A DNA stretch of 5,249 bases, from NCBI GenBank assembly GCA_944391365.1, contig CALXTH010000004.1:1-5249 (forward strand). The letters are read 5' to 3'. Both the position numbers and the translations under genes were made by a program. The notes beneath the pieces are model-generated. The model did not search any database. It saw only the letters and a program-made list of their open reading frames with translations, and was not told the DNA's origin. The DNA comes from an uncultured Alphaproteobacteria bacterium (lineage in GTDB: Bacteria; Pseudomonadota; Alphaproteobacteria; RF32; CAG-239). Below are positions 1 to 5,249 of the stretch, in pieces (positions within the stretch are counted from its first letter, which is position 1; each line of letters starts with the position of its first letter).

Positions 1-22
1 GCTCTTTAGCTTCTTTTTTCAC
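1..22 (-). CDS. start of an unidentified gene downstream of ptsP (truncated by window edge)
   Basis: Only the first seven codons are visible (MKKEAKE, counting the initiator as Met). The reading frame has an in-frame TGA shortly upstream. The only good initiator is a GTG whose complement lies at 20-22, with an AAGGA ribosome binding site at 31-35, eight bases upstream. The other two frames close within the visible part (TGA at the GTG itself, and TAA shortly after). The gene follows ptsP on the same strand after an 83-bp gap, so it could be cotranscribed with ptsP or use its own promoter at 71-99. In many alphaproteobacteria prfA follows ptsP, but these seven residues are too few to test that and do not obviously look like a release factor start. 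The product is unknown. Confidence 0.4.
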
Positions 23-70
23 GGTACCAATCCTTAATCAAAAAAATGACTCCTGTTCTTCCGGAAATGT

Positions 71-99
71 ATTTAAACATACTTTTTAACAAATTTCAA
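71..99 (-). promoter_or_regulatory. candidate promoter for the gene at the left edge
   Basis: Read on the minus strand, TTGAAA (94-99) is followed after 17 bases by TTAAAT (71-76). It lies in the AT-rich gap just after the ptsP stop codon, with no convincing terminator between ptsP and the next gene. The match is moderate and AT-rich DNA gives chance matches, so this is tentative. Confidence 0.25.
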
Positions 100-105
100 T
101 CGTTA

Positions 106-2373
106 TTAATAGATTTCAATACCATGGTCATAAGCATAGGCCATCAGCTGCGGACGGAGGGTTTTTTTGGAAGAATTAAGCAGAAGCTGCATGTAGTCGC
201 TGACTTCTTCAACATTCATACTGCGAATCATGCTTTTTACCCGCCCGAAAGAAGACCCTGATGAAGACAGATTGCGGAAGCCGAGGCCGATTAAGGCCAG
301 CGCTTCAATCGGATTTGAGGCCATTTCACCGCAAACCGAGCAATAAACACCATGTTCGGCTGCTTTGGCGGCGATCAGGCGCATCAGACGCAAAAACGGT
401 GCCGATAAAACATCATAGCGTTCTGTCAGGCGCGGGTTGCCCCGGTCGCAGGCAAAAACGAACTGAGCCAAATCATTGGTTCCGACGGAAATGAAATCGG
501 CTTTTTCAAGAATTTCATCAAGCTGGAAGACAATCGCCGGAACCTCTATCATCAAGCCGACATTGACTTTGGCCGGAACCGGACGGGCGGCTCTTTTCTC
601 TTTTTCCAGCTCAAGCATCAACGTCTCGCGGGCTTCTTCAAATTCTTCAAGATCGGCAATCATCGGAAACATCACATTCAGCTCCTTGCCGGCGGCAGCT
701 TCCAAAAATGCCCGCATTTGCTTGCGGAGAATCGCCCGGCGATCCAGGGTAATGCGAATCGACCGCCAACCGATGGCCGGGTTTTCTTCACTCAGCCCTG
801 CCCAATAAGGCAGGAGTTTATCCGAACCAACATCGAGACTGCGGAAAATAACCTTACGTTTGCCTGCCTTGTCCATTAGCTCTTTATAGCAGCTTATCTG
901 GCGTTCAACATCAGGCATAACATCAGAGGCCATAAACGGAATTTCCGTCCGGTACAGGCCTATGCCATCGCAATTTGTGCTTTCAATATAATCCAGATCA
1001 AATGCCAGGCCGACGTTGATATAATGTCCGATCCGGACGCCGTCCAGACTCTGAGACAGGTGATGGCGGAGTTCGGCAAATTTGGCCTGAAGCTTTTTGT
1101 TTTCATCTATTTTTTCTTGAAATTTACGGCGGATGTCATCGGAGGGCTGGAGATAAACATATCCCTCGTTGCCGTCAACGGCTATCAGCTCACCGCTTTT
1201 GACCTCTTCAAACAAGCCTTTGATTTTGGCAATCACCGGAATATTCAGCGCTTTGGCGACAATGGCCACATGCATGGTCGGCGTGCCGTCTTCAATAATC
1301 AGGCCGCGGATTTTGGTATATTCATAATCCATTAATTCCGCAGGTCCCATTGTCTGAGCTATGATGACGATGTTTTCACTGTCGCTTTTACCGCTTTCAC
1401 CAAAATCGCCGCTCAGATAAGACTGCAGGCGGTCAGCAACATCGCGCAAATCGTGCAGGCGCTCTTTGAGGTAAACATCCGTGGTGGCCGACAGGCGGTT
1501 CCACATGTCTTCATAAGAACGTTCGACAGCGGCTTCCGCAGTCATGCCGCTCATGACATTGTCGGCGATTTTTTTGAACCAGCCTTTGTCCCGGGCAAAC
1601 ATCAGATAAGCATCCAGAATGTCCATGTGCTCACCTATGCCGAGTTTGGTCGAATTAAACTTGGCATCAAGATCGGCATTCATTTTCTGGTGTGCCGCGG
1701 TCAGGCGGTCGAGTTCTTTTTCCTTATCTTCGGTAAAAATTTTGGTGACGGCATGGCGGCGGCGGTGAATAACCGCGTTGCCCAGCCCGTAGCCTTTGCT
1801 CAGGCTCAGCCCTTTAATCCGCTCCCGCGTAATCAGACCGCGTTCTTTAATCAGGGTCTTTTTGTATTCGCTCATTTCATCCGAGGAAACGATATCGGCC
1901 AAGAACATGGCTATGGTTTCCAGTGTTTCCTGTTCGCGGTCCGTAAATTCCCGGATATCTCGGCTTTCAATCACCAAAACACCGATGGCTTTGTTGCGGC
2001 GAATCAGGGGAACACCAAGAAATGATTTATAATCATCTTCGCCCAAATCAGCTTTATAAAGATATCGGGGATGTTTTTTATAATCCGAAACCGCACAGGG
2101 ACGGCAGTCTTTGGCTATTCCGCCAATGACGCCTTCACCGATCCGAAGTGAAACTTTGTGCATGGATTCAGCGGCAAAACCATGTGCCGCAAACAATTCA
2201 AGATAATTGTCATCAATGTTTACAAAACAGAAAGCGGCGTCTACCTGCATTTCTTCCGCGATGACGCTCATGCTGTTGTTCAGCCGGACTGATATGTCCG
2301 TCTGCTCCTCCATCTGCTGCCGGAGGCGTTTTAAGATGACATAGGCCTGATTGGCCGCGGCACGGCTGTTCAT
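106..2373 (-). CDS. ptsP: phosphoenolpyruvate--protein phosphotransferase PtsP (Enzyme I-Ntr)
   Basis: Enzyme I of the nitrogen PTS is a cytoplasmic enzyme. It autophosphorylates on His with PEP and passes the phosphate to NPr (PtsO) and then to EIIA-Ntr (PtsN), a regulatory relay rather than a sugar importer. The 755-residue length is normal for the family. Residues about 20-160 form a GAF domain, which senses nitrogen signals in studied homologues. About 185-310 is the helical PEP-utiliser N-terminal/NPr-binding region. About 335-410 is the swivelling phosphohistidine domain, with active His368 in GTPTMHVAIVAKAL. About 430-730 is the PEP-binding barrel, with GIGLYRTE (Arg475), RSLDVGSDK (Arg511), IEVPA (Glu610), GTNDLAQF (Asn633), DRGNP (Arg644) and catalytic Cys681 in VCGEMA. 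All key residues are intact. The ATG at 2371-2373 gives the usual N-terminus, although the Shine-Dalgarno (GAGCGGA) is weak. The gene is transcribed divergently from the cupin gene. Confidence 0.96.
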   Translation of the reverse strand: MNSRAAANQAYVILKRLRQQMEEQTDISVRLNNSMSVIAEEMQVDAAFCFVNIDDNYLELFAAHGFAAESMHKVSLRIGEGVIGGIAKDCRPCAVSDYKKHPRYLYKADLGEDDYKSFLGVPLIRRNKAIGVLVIESRDIREFTDREQETLETIAMFLADIVSSDEMSEYKKTLIKERGLITRERIKGLSLSKGYGLGNAVIHRRRHAVTKIFTEDKEKELDRLTAAHQKMNADLDAKFNSTKLGIGEHMDILDAYLMFARDKGWFKKIADNVMSGMTAEAAVERSYEDMWNRLSATTDVYLKERLHDLRDVADRLQSYLSGDFGESGKSDSENIVIIAQTMGPAELMDYEYTKIRGLIIEDGTPTMHVAIVAKALNIPVIAKIKGLFEEVKSGELIAVDGNEGYVYLQPSDDIRRKFQEKIDENKKLQAKFAELRHHLSQSLDGVRIGHYINVGLAFDLDYIESTNCDGIGLYRTEIPFMASDVMPDVERQISCYKELMDKAGKRKVIFRSLDVGSDKLLPYWAGLSEENPAIGWRSIRITLDRRAILRKQMRAFLEAAAGKELNVMFPMIADLEEFEEARETLMLELEKEKRAARPVPAKVNVGLMIEVPAIVFQLDEILEKADFISVGTNDLAQFVFACDRGNPRLTERYDVLSAPFLRLMRLIAAKAAEHGVYCSVCGEMASNPIEALALIGLGFRNLSSSGSSFGRVKSMIRSMNVEEVSDYMQLLLNSSKKTLRPQLMAYAYDHGIEIY

Positions 2374-2400
2374 TATCTTTTATCCGCTCAAAAAATTATC

Positions 2401-2428
2401 TTGCGCTTTATCTTATATTATTTATATT
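2401..2428 (+). promoter_or_regulatory. candidate promoter of the cupin gene
   Basis: TTGCGC (2401-2406) and TATATT (2423-2428) are 16 bases apart on the plus strand. Transcription would begin about 35 bases before the cupin ATG. It overlaps the ptsP promoter on the opposite strand, so the two could interfere. The match is only moderate and the spacer is AT-rich. Confidence 0.3.
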
Positions 2429-2440
2429 TTCAATCATCAA
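2412..2440 (-). promoter_or_regulatory. probable sigma70-type promoter of ptsP
   Basis: On the minus strand, TTGATG (2435-2440) and TATAAG (2412-2417) are separated by exactly 17 bases. This would start transcription about 30 bases upstream of the ptsP ATG. It is the best promoter match in the divergent ptsP/cupin spacer. Confidence 0.55.
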
Positions 2441-2469
2441 GGCTAATATTTCGTTAAGGAGATTAAAAG

Positions 2470-2832
2470 ATGGCAAATAACTATAAAAAAGGCGATCATG
2501 ACACCCGGCCGTGGGGAACATGGGAGGTTTTGGACGCCGGGGAAAATTTCTGTGTTAAAAAAATTACGGTCACACCGGGAAATATTTTGTCTCTGCAATC
2601 GCATAACCATCGTGCCGAGCACTGGACAATCGTTGATGGCGAGGCCGTTGTGACGCTCGGAGACGAAAAAATTGTCTGCGGCGCCGACGAAGCGGTTTAT
2701 ATTCCGGTTCAGACCAAGCACCGAATCCAGAATAACACACAAAAGAATATGGTATTTATTGAAATTCAGACTGGCGACAAGCTGGATGAGGCTGATATTA
2801 TCCGCTATGAGGACTCTTACGGCCGGGCTTGA
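2470..2832 (+). CDS. stand-alone type II mannose-6-phosphate isomerase-like cupin
   Basis: This 120-residue cytoplasmic protein corresponds to the C-terminal isomerase cupin of bifunctional ManC/AlgA/XanB enzymes, without their N-terminal nucleotidyltransferase domain. Visible signatures are RPWGTWEVL (13-21), the core motif LSLQSHNHRAEHW (40-52) and the second cupin motif IPVQTKH (78-84). Likely metal ligands are His45, His47, Glu50 or His51, and His84. The family interconverts mannose-6-phosphate and fructose-6-phosphate, feeding GDP-mannose and surface polysaccharide synthesis. That role is inferred here, and another phosphosugar or a non-enzymatic sugar-binding role is possible. The ATG is set by a strong AAGGAG at 2456-2461, eight bases upstream. 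No other sugar gene is visible beside it. The gene is monocistronic or nearly so, ending at the terminator at 2939-2965. Confidence 0.88.
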   Translation: MANNYKKGDHDTRPWGTWEVLDAGENFCVKKITVTPGNILSLQSHNHRAEHWTIVDGEAVVTLGDEKIVCGADEAVYIPVQTKHRIQNNTQKNMVFIEIQTGDKLDEADIIRYEDSYGRA

Positions 2833-2948
2833 TGGGGCTAAGGTTTGAGACAGTGCTGTTTGGGCTGCACCGAGGTGATGGGATTGGGACTTGTAAAATT
2901 CGACGCTCAGATAGGATTGGTTGTGAGGTAAAAGGGGAGGCTCGGTGA
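2832..2948 (+). other. G-rich spacer holding a doubtful 38-codon reading frame
   Basis: Between the cupin stop and the terminator there are about 106 bases that are very rich in G and poor in C on the plus strand, unlike the neighbouring genes. An ATG overlaps the cupin TGA by one base (TGATG), an arrangement typical of translational coupling. It opens a 38-residue frame (starting MGLRFETVLF) that ends at a TGA within the terminator hairpin at 2946-2948. The frame is rich in GGG, AGG and CGA codons, which the neighbouring genes use sparingly, and the peptide has no recognisable motif. It may equally be a 3' untranslated region, a small RNA or decayed sequence. I do not claim a gene. Confidence 0.15.
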
Positions 2949-2965
2949 ATACCGAGCCTTTTTTT
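2939..2965 (+). terminator. intrinsic terminator after the cupin gene
   Basis: A perfect 8-bp GC-rich stem, GGCTCGGT (2939-2946) and ACCGAGCC (2951-2958), closes a GAAT loop and is followed by seven T (2959-2965). On the minus strand the same hairpin sits just after the hydrolase stop at 2981, but the tract after it is C-rich (TCCCCTTTT). Termination in that direction should be weaker. Confidence 0.9.
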
Positions 2966-2980
2966 GAACACAAAAAAACA

Positions 2981-3529
2981 TCAGATAATATATTTACGGC
3001 TGATTTCTTTGAATTCATCGGTACCGGCTTTTTCAAGCCATTCAAAGACGACCATTTCATAGGTCACAACATCAACACCGTTATGGTTCAGGCGTTGCAG
3101 GGCAAAAACATGTTGCAGGCTTTTCCGGGATGAAGCGGCATTGGACACGACAAAAACATTATATCCCATTTCTTTTAATTCCAGCGCGGTTTGCAAAATA
3201 CAGATATGGGTTTCAACCCCGGCCAGAATAATTTGTTTTTTTCCGCTCTCCTTAATTTTTTTCATTATTTCGGGGTTTTGCGCACAGGAAAATTCAAGTT
3301 TTTCGGCGTAAACAGCTTTATCTCCGGCGGCTTGACGGACGTCAATTATTGTTTCACCCAGCCCTTTGGGGTATTGTTCCGTAATGATAAAAGGGACTGA
3401 CAGCCGTTTGGCTACACTGACCAGTTTTGTGCAGGCGGTTATGACTTCTCTCGGGCTGTCCATTGCCGTTACAAGGCGTTCCTGCACGTCTATTACAATC
3501 AGCAGGGAATCGTTTCTTCTCATTAACAT
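2981..3529 (-). CDS. isochorismatase-family cysteine hydrolase
   Basis: This 182-residue single-domain protein is of the isochorismatase-like (YcaC/ISOC1-ISOC2-related) family of cytoplasmic cysteine hydrolases. The catalytic triad is visible: Asp14 in IVIDVQERL, Lys77 in AEKLEFSC, and nucleophile Cys110 in LAGVETHICILQTAL, preceded by the Val-Glu pair that forms a cis-peptide in the family. TEQYPKGLG (50-58) and the C-terminal MVVFEWL...FKEISRKYI also fit the ISOC subgroup. Members hydrolyse amides, ureas or vinyl ethers, and the substrate cannot be predicted here. The ORF is open back to a GTG at 3553, but the ATG at 3527-3529 is preferred because GGAGG lies nine bases upstream of it. A second ATG two codons later is also possible. 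The gene stands alone, divergent from the DEAD-like gene and convergent with the cupin gene. Confidence 0.92.
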   Translation of the reverse strand: MLMRRNDSLLIVIDVQERLVTAMDSPREVITACTKLVSVAKRLSVPFIITEQYPKGLGETIIDVRQAAGDKAVYAEKLEFSCAQNPEIMKKIKESGKKQIILAGVETHICILQTALELKEMGYNVFVVSNAASSRKSLQHVFALQRLNHNGVDVVTYEMVVFEWLEKAGTDEFKEISRKYII

Positions 3530-3538
3530 GGCGTTTTT

Positions 3539-3543
3539 CCTCC
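3539..3543 (-). promoter_or_regulatory. ribosome binding site deciding the hydrolase start
   Basis: GGAGG on the minus strand lies nine bases before the ATG at 3527-3529. It falls inside the longer frame that begins with GTG at 3553, which argues that the upstream GTG is not used. Confidence 0.75.
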
Positions 3544-3561
3544 GGCGGTTCACTTAAGTAG

Positions 3562-3590
3562 TTGACTATCTCTGTAAAATATAATACTTC
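3562..3590 (+). promoter_or_regulatory. candidate promoter region of the DEAD-like gene
   Basis: TTGACT (3562-3567) is an excellent -35 match. A perfect TATAAT (3580-3585) follows after only 12 bases, which is too close for a standard sigma70 promoter. With the usual 17-base gap the -10 would be TACTTC (3585-3590). Transcription would start about 30 bases before the ATG at 3631. TTGACT lies within a small inverted repeat (TAGT-TG-ACTA). Which -10 is used cannot be settled by reading. The opposite-strand hydrolase promoter should lie in the same gap, but no clear match was found. Confidence 0.4.
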
Positions 3591-3630
3591 AATAAATTAA
3601 AGATAACACTATTTACAAGAGAAAACAACC

Positions 3631-4479
3631 ATGAAATTTGCAGATCTCGGATTAAGCGGGAAAACAGTTAAAGCTATCGAAGAACTCGGCATAACAGAGC
3701 CGACAACCGTGCAGAATGATGTGATCCCGTCAATTTTGCAGGGAAAAGATGTTTTTACCATTGCGCCGCAGGGATGTGGCAAAACCTGTTCATATGTGTT
3801 TCCGCTGCTGGATATTATCAGCAAAGCAAATGAAGATGACTCTCACTGCGGGCCAAATATTCTGATTATTACACCGGATTCAAACCAGTCGGTTGTTGTT
3901 TCGGACCAGCTGGCTCTGTTCAACAAATATCATGAAATTAACGAATCCACGCTCAAAGACAGAGATGAACATATTGACACCGAGGCTAATGTGGTGATTG
4001 CGTCTCCGGATTTGCTGGTTGATTTGCTGGACAGTCAGAAAATTGATTTGTCGGGGACAAATATTCTGGTGGTCGATGATATTAATCTTATCAAAAAGAA
4101 AAAACAGCTTGATAATCTGAAAAGAATTTTGGAAATCCTGCCGGCCGAGAAACAGAATATTGTTTATACAAACCGACGTTCAAGAGAAACTCAGGATATT
4201 CTGGACAAGATTTTGAAAGCACCGGAAGAAATCAAGGTCGACAAAGGCAAAGAGCAGGAAGCTCAACAGGCTTCTGCCACTCCTGTTGCTCAGGAAGCGT
4301 CGGCCGTTGAAAAGAGCCCGGCTTCTGCGGCTGGAAAACCGGCTACGGTTAACAGAAAGTTTCAGGCTCCTCAGGCCGACAAAGAGGCTCTGGAGATGAT
4401 CAAAAAATATAATTCATTTAATGGGAAAACGCCTGATTTTCTGACTTATAAGGGCATTGTTGCTTATGATGAAAAATAA
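3631..4479 (+). CDS. degenerate single-RecA DEAD-box helicase-like protein
   Basis: This 282-residue protein has only the first RecA-like domain of a DEAD-box RNA helicase. A Q-motif region is clear: Phe3, LGLS, then EPTTVQ with Gln28. Walker A is intact as APQGCGKT (45-52, Lys51). Later motifs are eroded: motif Ia is TPDSNQS (81-87) instead of PTRELA, motif Ib is SPDL (125-128) instead of TPGR, the DEAD box is DDIN (149-152) with Glu replaced by Asp, and motif III SAT is YTN (179-181). The second RecA domain is absent. From about 205 to 250 there is an Ala/Gln/Glu/Pro/Ser-rich linker with QEAQQASA and AQEASA repeats, then a short ordered-looking tail (251-282). The frame is uninterrupted and ends at a terminator, so it is not an obvious frameshift remnant. 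It may bind nucleotide, but RNA unwinding is unlikely. The ATG at 3631 has a modest AAGAG site at 3617-3621. The biological role is unknown. Confidence 0.85.
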   Translation: MKFADLGLSGKTVKAIEELGITEPTTVQNDVIPSILQGKDVFTIAPQGCGKTCSYVFPLLDIISKANEDDSHCGPNILIITPDSNQSVVVSDQLALFNKYHEINESTLKDRDEHIDTEANVVIASPDLLVDLLDSQKIDLSGTNILVVDDINLIKKKKQLDNLKRILEILPAEKQNIVYTNRRSRETQDILDKILKAPEEIKVDKGKEQEAQQASATPVAQEASAVEKSPASAAGKPATVNRKFQAPQADKEALEMIKKYNSFNGKTPDFLTYKGIVAYDEK

Positions 4480-4481
4480 AA

Positions 4482-4505
4482 GGAGCTCCTGCGGGAGCCC
4501 TTTTT
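4482..4505 (+). terminator. shared bidirectional terminator between two convergent genes
   Basis: GGAGCTCC (4482-4489), loop TGCG, then GGAGC starting at 4494 forms a five-pair GC-rich core, extended through one A-C mismatch. Five T (4501-4505) follow on the plus strand. On the minus strand the same hairpin is followed by CCTTTTATTTTT. It should therefore terminate both the DEAD-like gene and the VirB11-like gene. The VirB11 stop codon (complement of 4504-4506) lies at the plus-strand T tract, and the DEAD-like stop (4477-4479) lies in the minus-strand T tract. Confidence 0.8.
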
Positions 4506-5249
4506 ATGTGATTTCAGTTACGGCACGAAGGTTGCCGTCACGGTTGATTTGGACAACGCGCAGGCGGCGATGCATTTCCTGAATGGTTTTATTGCGGTCG
4601 ACGGTCGGGTAGGTGTGCAGAATGCGGTCGACAAAAGCTTCATAAGCTGCTTCCGAGCTTTCGGCATGAATGGTCGCCAGGCAGTTATCATGCCCGGACC
4701 CCATCAGCTCCCAAATGGCGCCAGCGTTTCCGGTTGATATCTCGCCGCCGATAATGGCATCCGGCGTAAAACGGACCACCAGGTCAATCACTTTGGCATA
4801 GTTAAATTCGTTGGTTTGTTCCGTACGAGATAAAACAAGATGTACCCGGTTGGGGTGGGGCACAATCAGCTCCCGCGTATCTTCAATGGTGACAATCCGT
4901 TTATGAAGATCCAGAATTTTGAGCAGGTTGTTCAAAAACGTGGTTTTTCCGGTAGAGGTAGCTCCGCTGATTAAAATATGGTCGCCGCGTTTAATGCTGA
5001 GCAGCAGGCGCTCATAGGGATCTTTGGGGTCCTTGATGTCTTTCAGCGGATTAATTTTATGCAACCCGTGCCCCTGTGTCAGTCCGTAGTCCTGCAGACC
5101 GAAAGCGACGTCATCTGCATGGACACGGATTGTCAGCGCGATGCCCCCGGTCAGGTCGTCTTCATCATACATGACGTTTTTGCCGGCAATGGCCGAAAAA
5201 CGGTGGTCTCCGGGAATACTGGCATAAACAACCGGTGATCCGGAAATCG
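4504..5249 (-). CDS. virB11: VirB11-type type IV secretion ATPase (N-terminus outside the window)
   Basis: VirB11 is a hexameric cytoplasmic ATPase at the base of type IV secretion systems, powering pilus assembly and substrate export. The frame stays open to the right edge with no stop, so 247 residues are visible and roughly the first 80-100 of the usual 330-345 are missing. An internal Met at 5172 is not the start. Numbering from the first visible complete codon, ALTIR is at 37-41, Walker A GATSTGKT at 95-102 (Lys101), TIEDT at 120-124, and HPNRVHL at 131-137, a VirB11-like rather than CpaF/TadA-like feature. Next come FTPDAIIGGE (Glu169) and the His box GH...ATIH (His186, His194). The usual Arg after the GE pair (GEIR/GEVR) is Ser here (GEIS), followed by an unusual TGNAG. 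Other VirB genes would lie off the right edge. A close relative in a divergent secretion or pilus system is the main alternative. Confidence 0.9.
   Translation of the reverse strand, partial: ISGSPVVYASIPGDHRFSAIAGKNVMYDEDDLTGGIALTIRVHADDVAFGLQDYGLTQGHGLHKINPLKDIKDPKDPYERLLLSIKRGDHILISGATSTGKTTFLNNLLKILDLHKRIVTIEDTRELIVPHPNRVHLVLSRTEQTNEFNYAKVIDLVVRFTPDAIIGGEISTGNAGAIWELMGSGHDNCLATIHAESSEAAYEAFVDRILHTYPTVDRNKTIQEMHRRLRVVQINRDGNLRAVTEIT

Noticed and set aside
8..43. Short minus-strand frame starting at TTG behind AGGAG (MIKDWYREKRS) upstream of the left-edge gene
   Set aside because: It has only 11 codons, uses a TTG start and overlaps the better GTG start. A leader peptide cannot be supported without the downstream gene.
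59..66. TTCCGGAA palindrome before the T-rich tract in the ptsP downstream gap
   Set aside because: An 8-base self-complementary site with no loop does not form a terminator stem, and the T tract is too far from it.
46..261. Plus-strand open frame at the left edge, opposite the end of ptsP
   Set aside because: Most of it is antisense to the conserved ptsP C-terminus, and no family resemblance is seen.
1453..2025. 190-residue plus-strand open frame opposite ptsP
   Set aside because: It is fully antisense to the conserved PtsP coding sequence, has no recognisable domain, and its composition mirrors the real gene on the other strand.
2443..3060. 205-residue minus-strand open frame spanning the cupin gene and the terminator
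   Set aside because: It runs antisense through a clear cupin gene and a strong terminator and overlaps the hydrolase gene. It has no family resemblance.
3530..3553. Longer hydrolase N-terminus from the GTG at 3551-3553
   Set aside because: It would place the strong GGAGG site inside the coding region and adds an Arg-rich extension not usual for the family.
4978..5238. 86-residue plus-strand frame at the right edge
   Set aside because: It is antisense to the VirB11 Walker A region and has no recognisable features.

Overview
The window looks like chromosomal DNA of an alphaproteobacterium of moderate GC content. The main evidence is a full-length ptsP whose active-site surroundings (PTMHVAIVAKAL) resemble alphaproteobacterial EI-Ntr proteins, together with a VirB11-type ATPase. 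A host-associated or gut lineage is possible, but the sequence alone does not prove it. Gene density is high, intergenic gaps are short, and no gene-free stretch exceeds 300 bases. I see no tRNA, rRNA, CRISPR array or insertion sequence.

Layout from left to right. (1) At the left edge, the first seven codons of a minus-strand gene, apparently starting at GTG, lie downstream of ptsP. (2) ptsP (minus, 106-2373) encodes Enzyme I of the nitrogen phosphotransferase system, with a GAF sensor domain in front of the PEP-utilising catalytic domains. (3) A 96-bp divergent spacer carries a good promoter for ptsP and a weaker candidate for the next gene. (4) A stand-alone cupin (plus, 2470-2832) matches the isomerase domain of type II mannose-6-phosphate isomerase. 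It is followed by an unexplained G-rich stretch of about 106 bp and a strong intrinsic terminator (2939-2965). (5) An isochorismatase-family cysteine hydrolase (minus, 2981-3529) converges on that terminator. (6) Divergent from it is a 282-residue DEAD-box-like protein (plus, 3631-4479). It keeps the Q motif and Walker A but has a degraded DEAD box, no second RecA domain, and an Ala/Gln/Pro/Glu-rich tail. (7) A VirB11-type secretion ATPase (minus, 4504 to beyond the right edge) converges on the DEAD-like gene, and the two appear to share one 24-bp bidirectional terminator.

These are mostly single-gene units in alternating orientation rather than one operon. ptsP is regulatory, linking PEP and nitrogen status to PtsO/PtsN. 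The cupin belongs to mannose and surface-sugar metabolism, the hydrolase is a generic metabolic enzyme, and VirB11 powers a type IV secretion machine whose other genes would lie off the right edge. The most unusual element is the single-RecA DEAD-box relative. No complete new multi-gene system is visible in this window.
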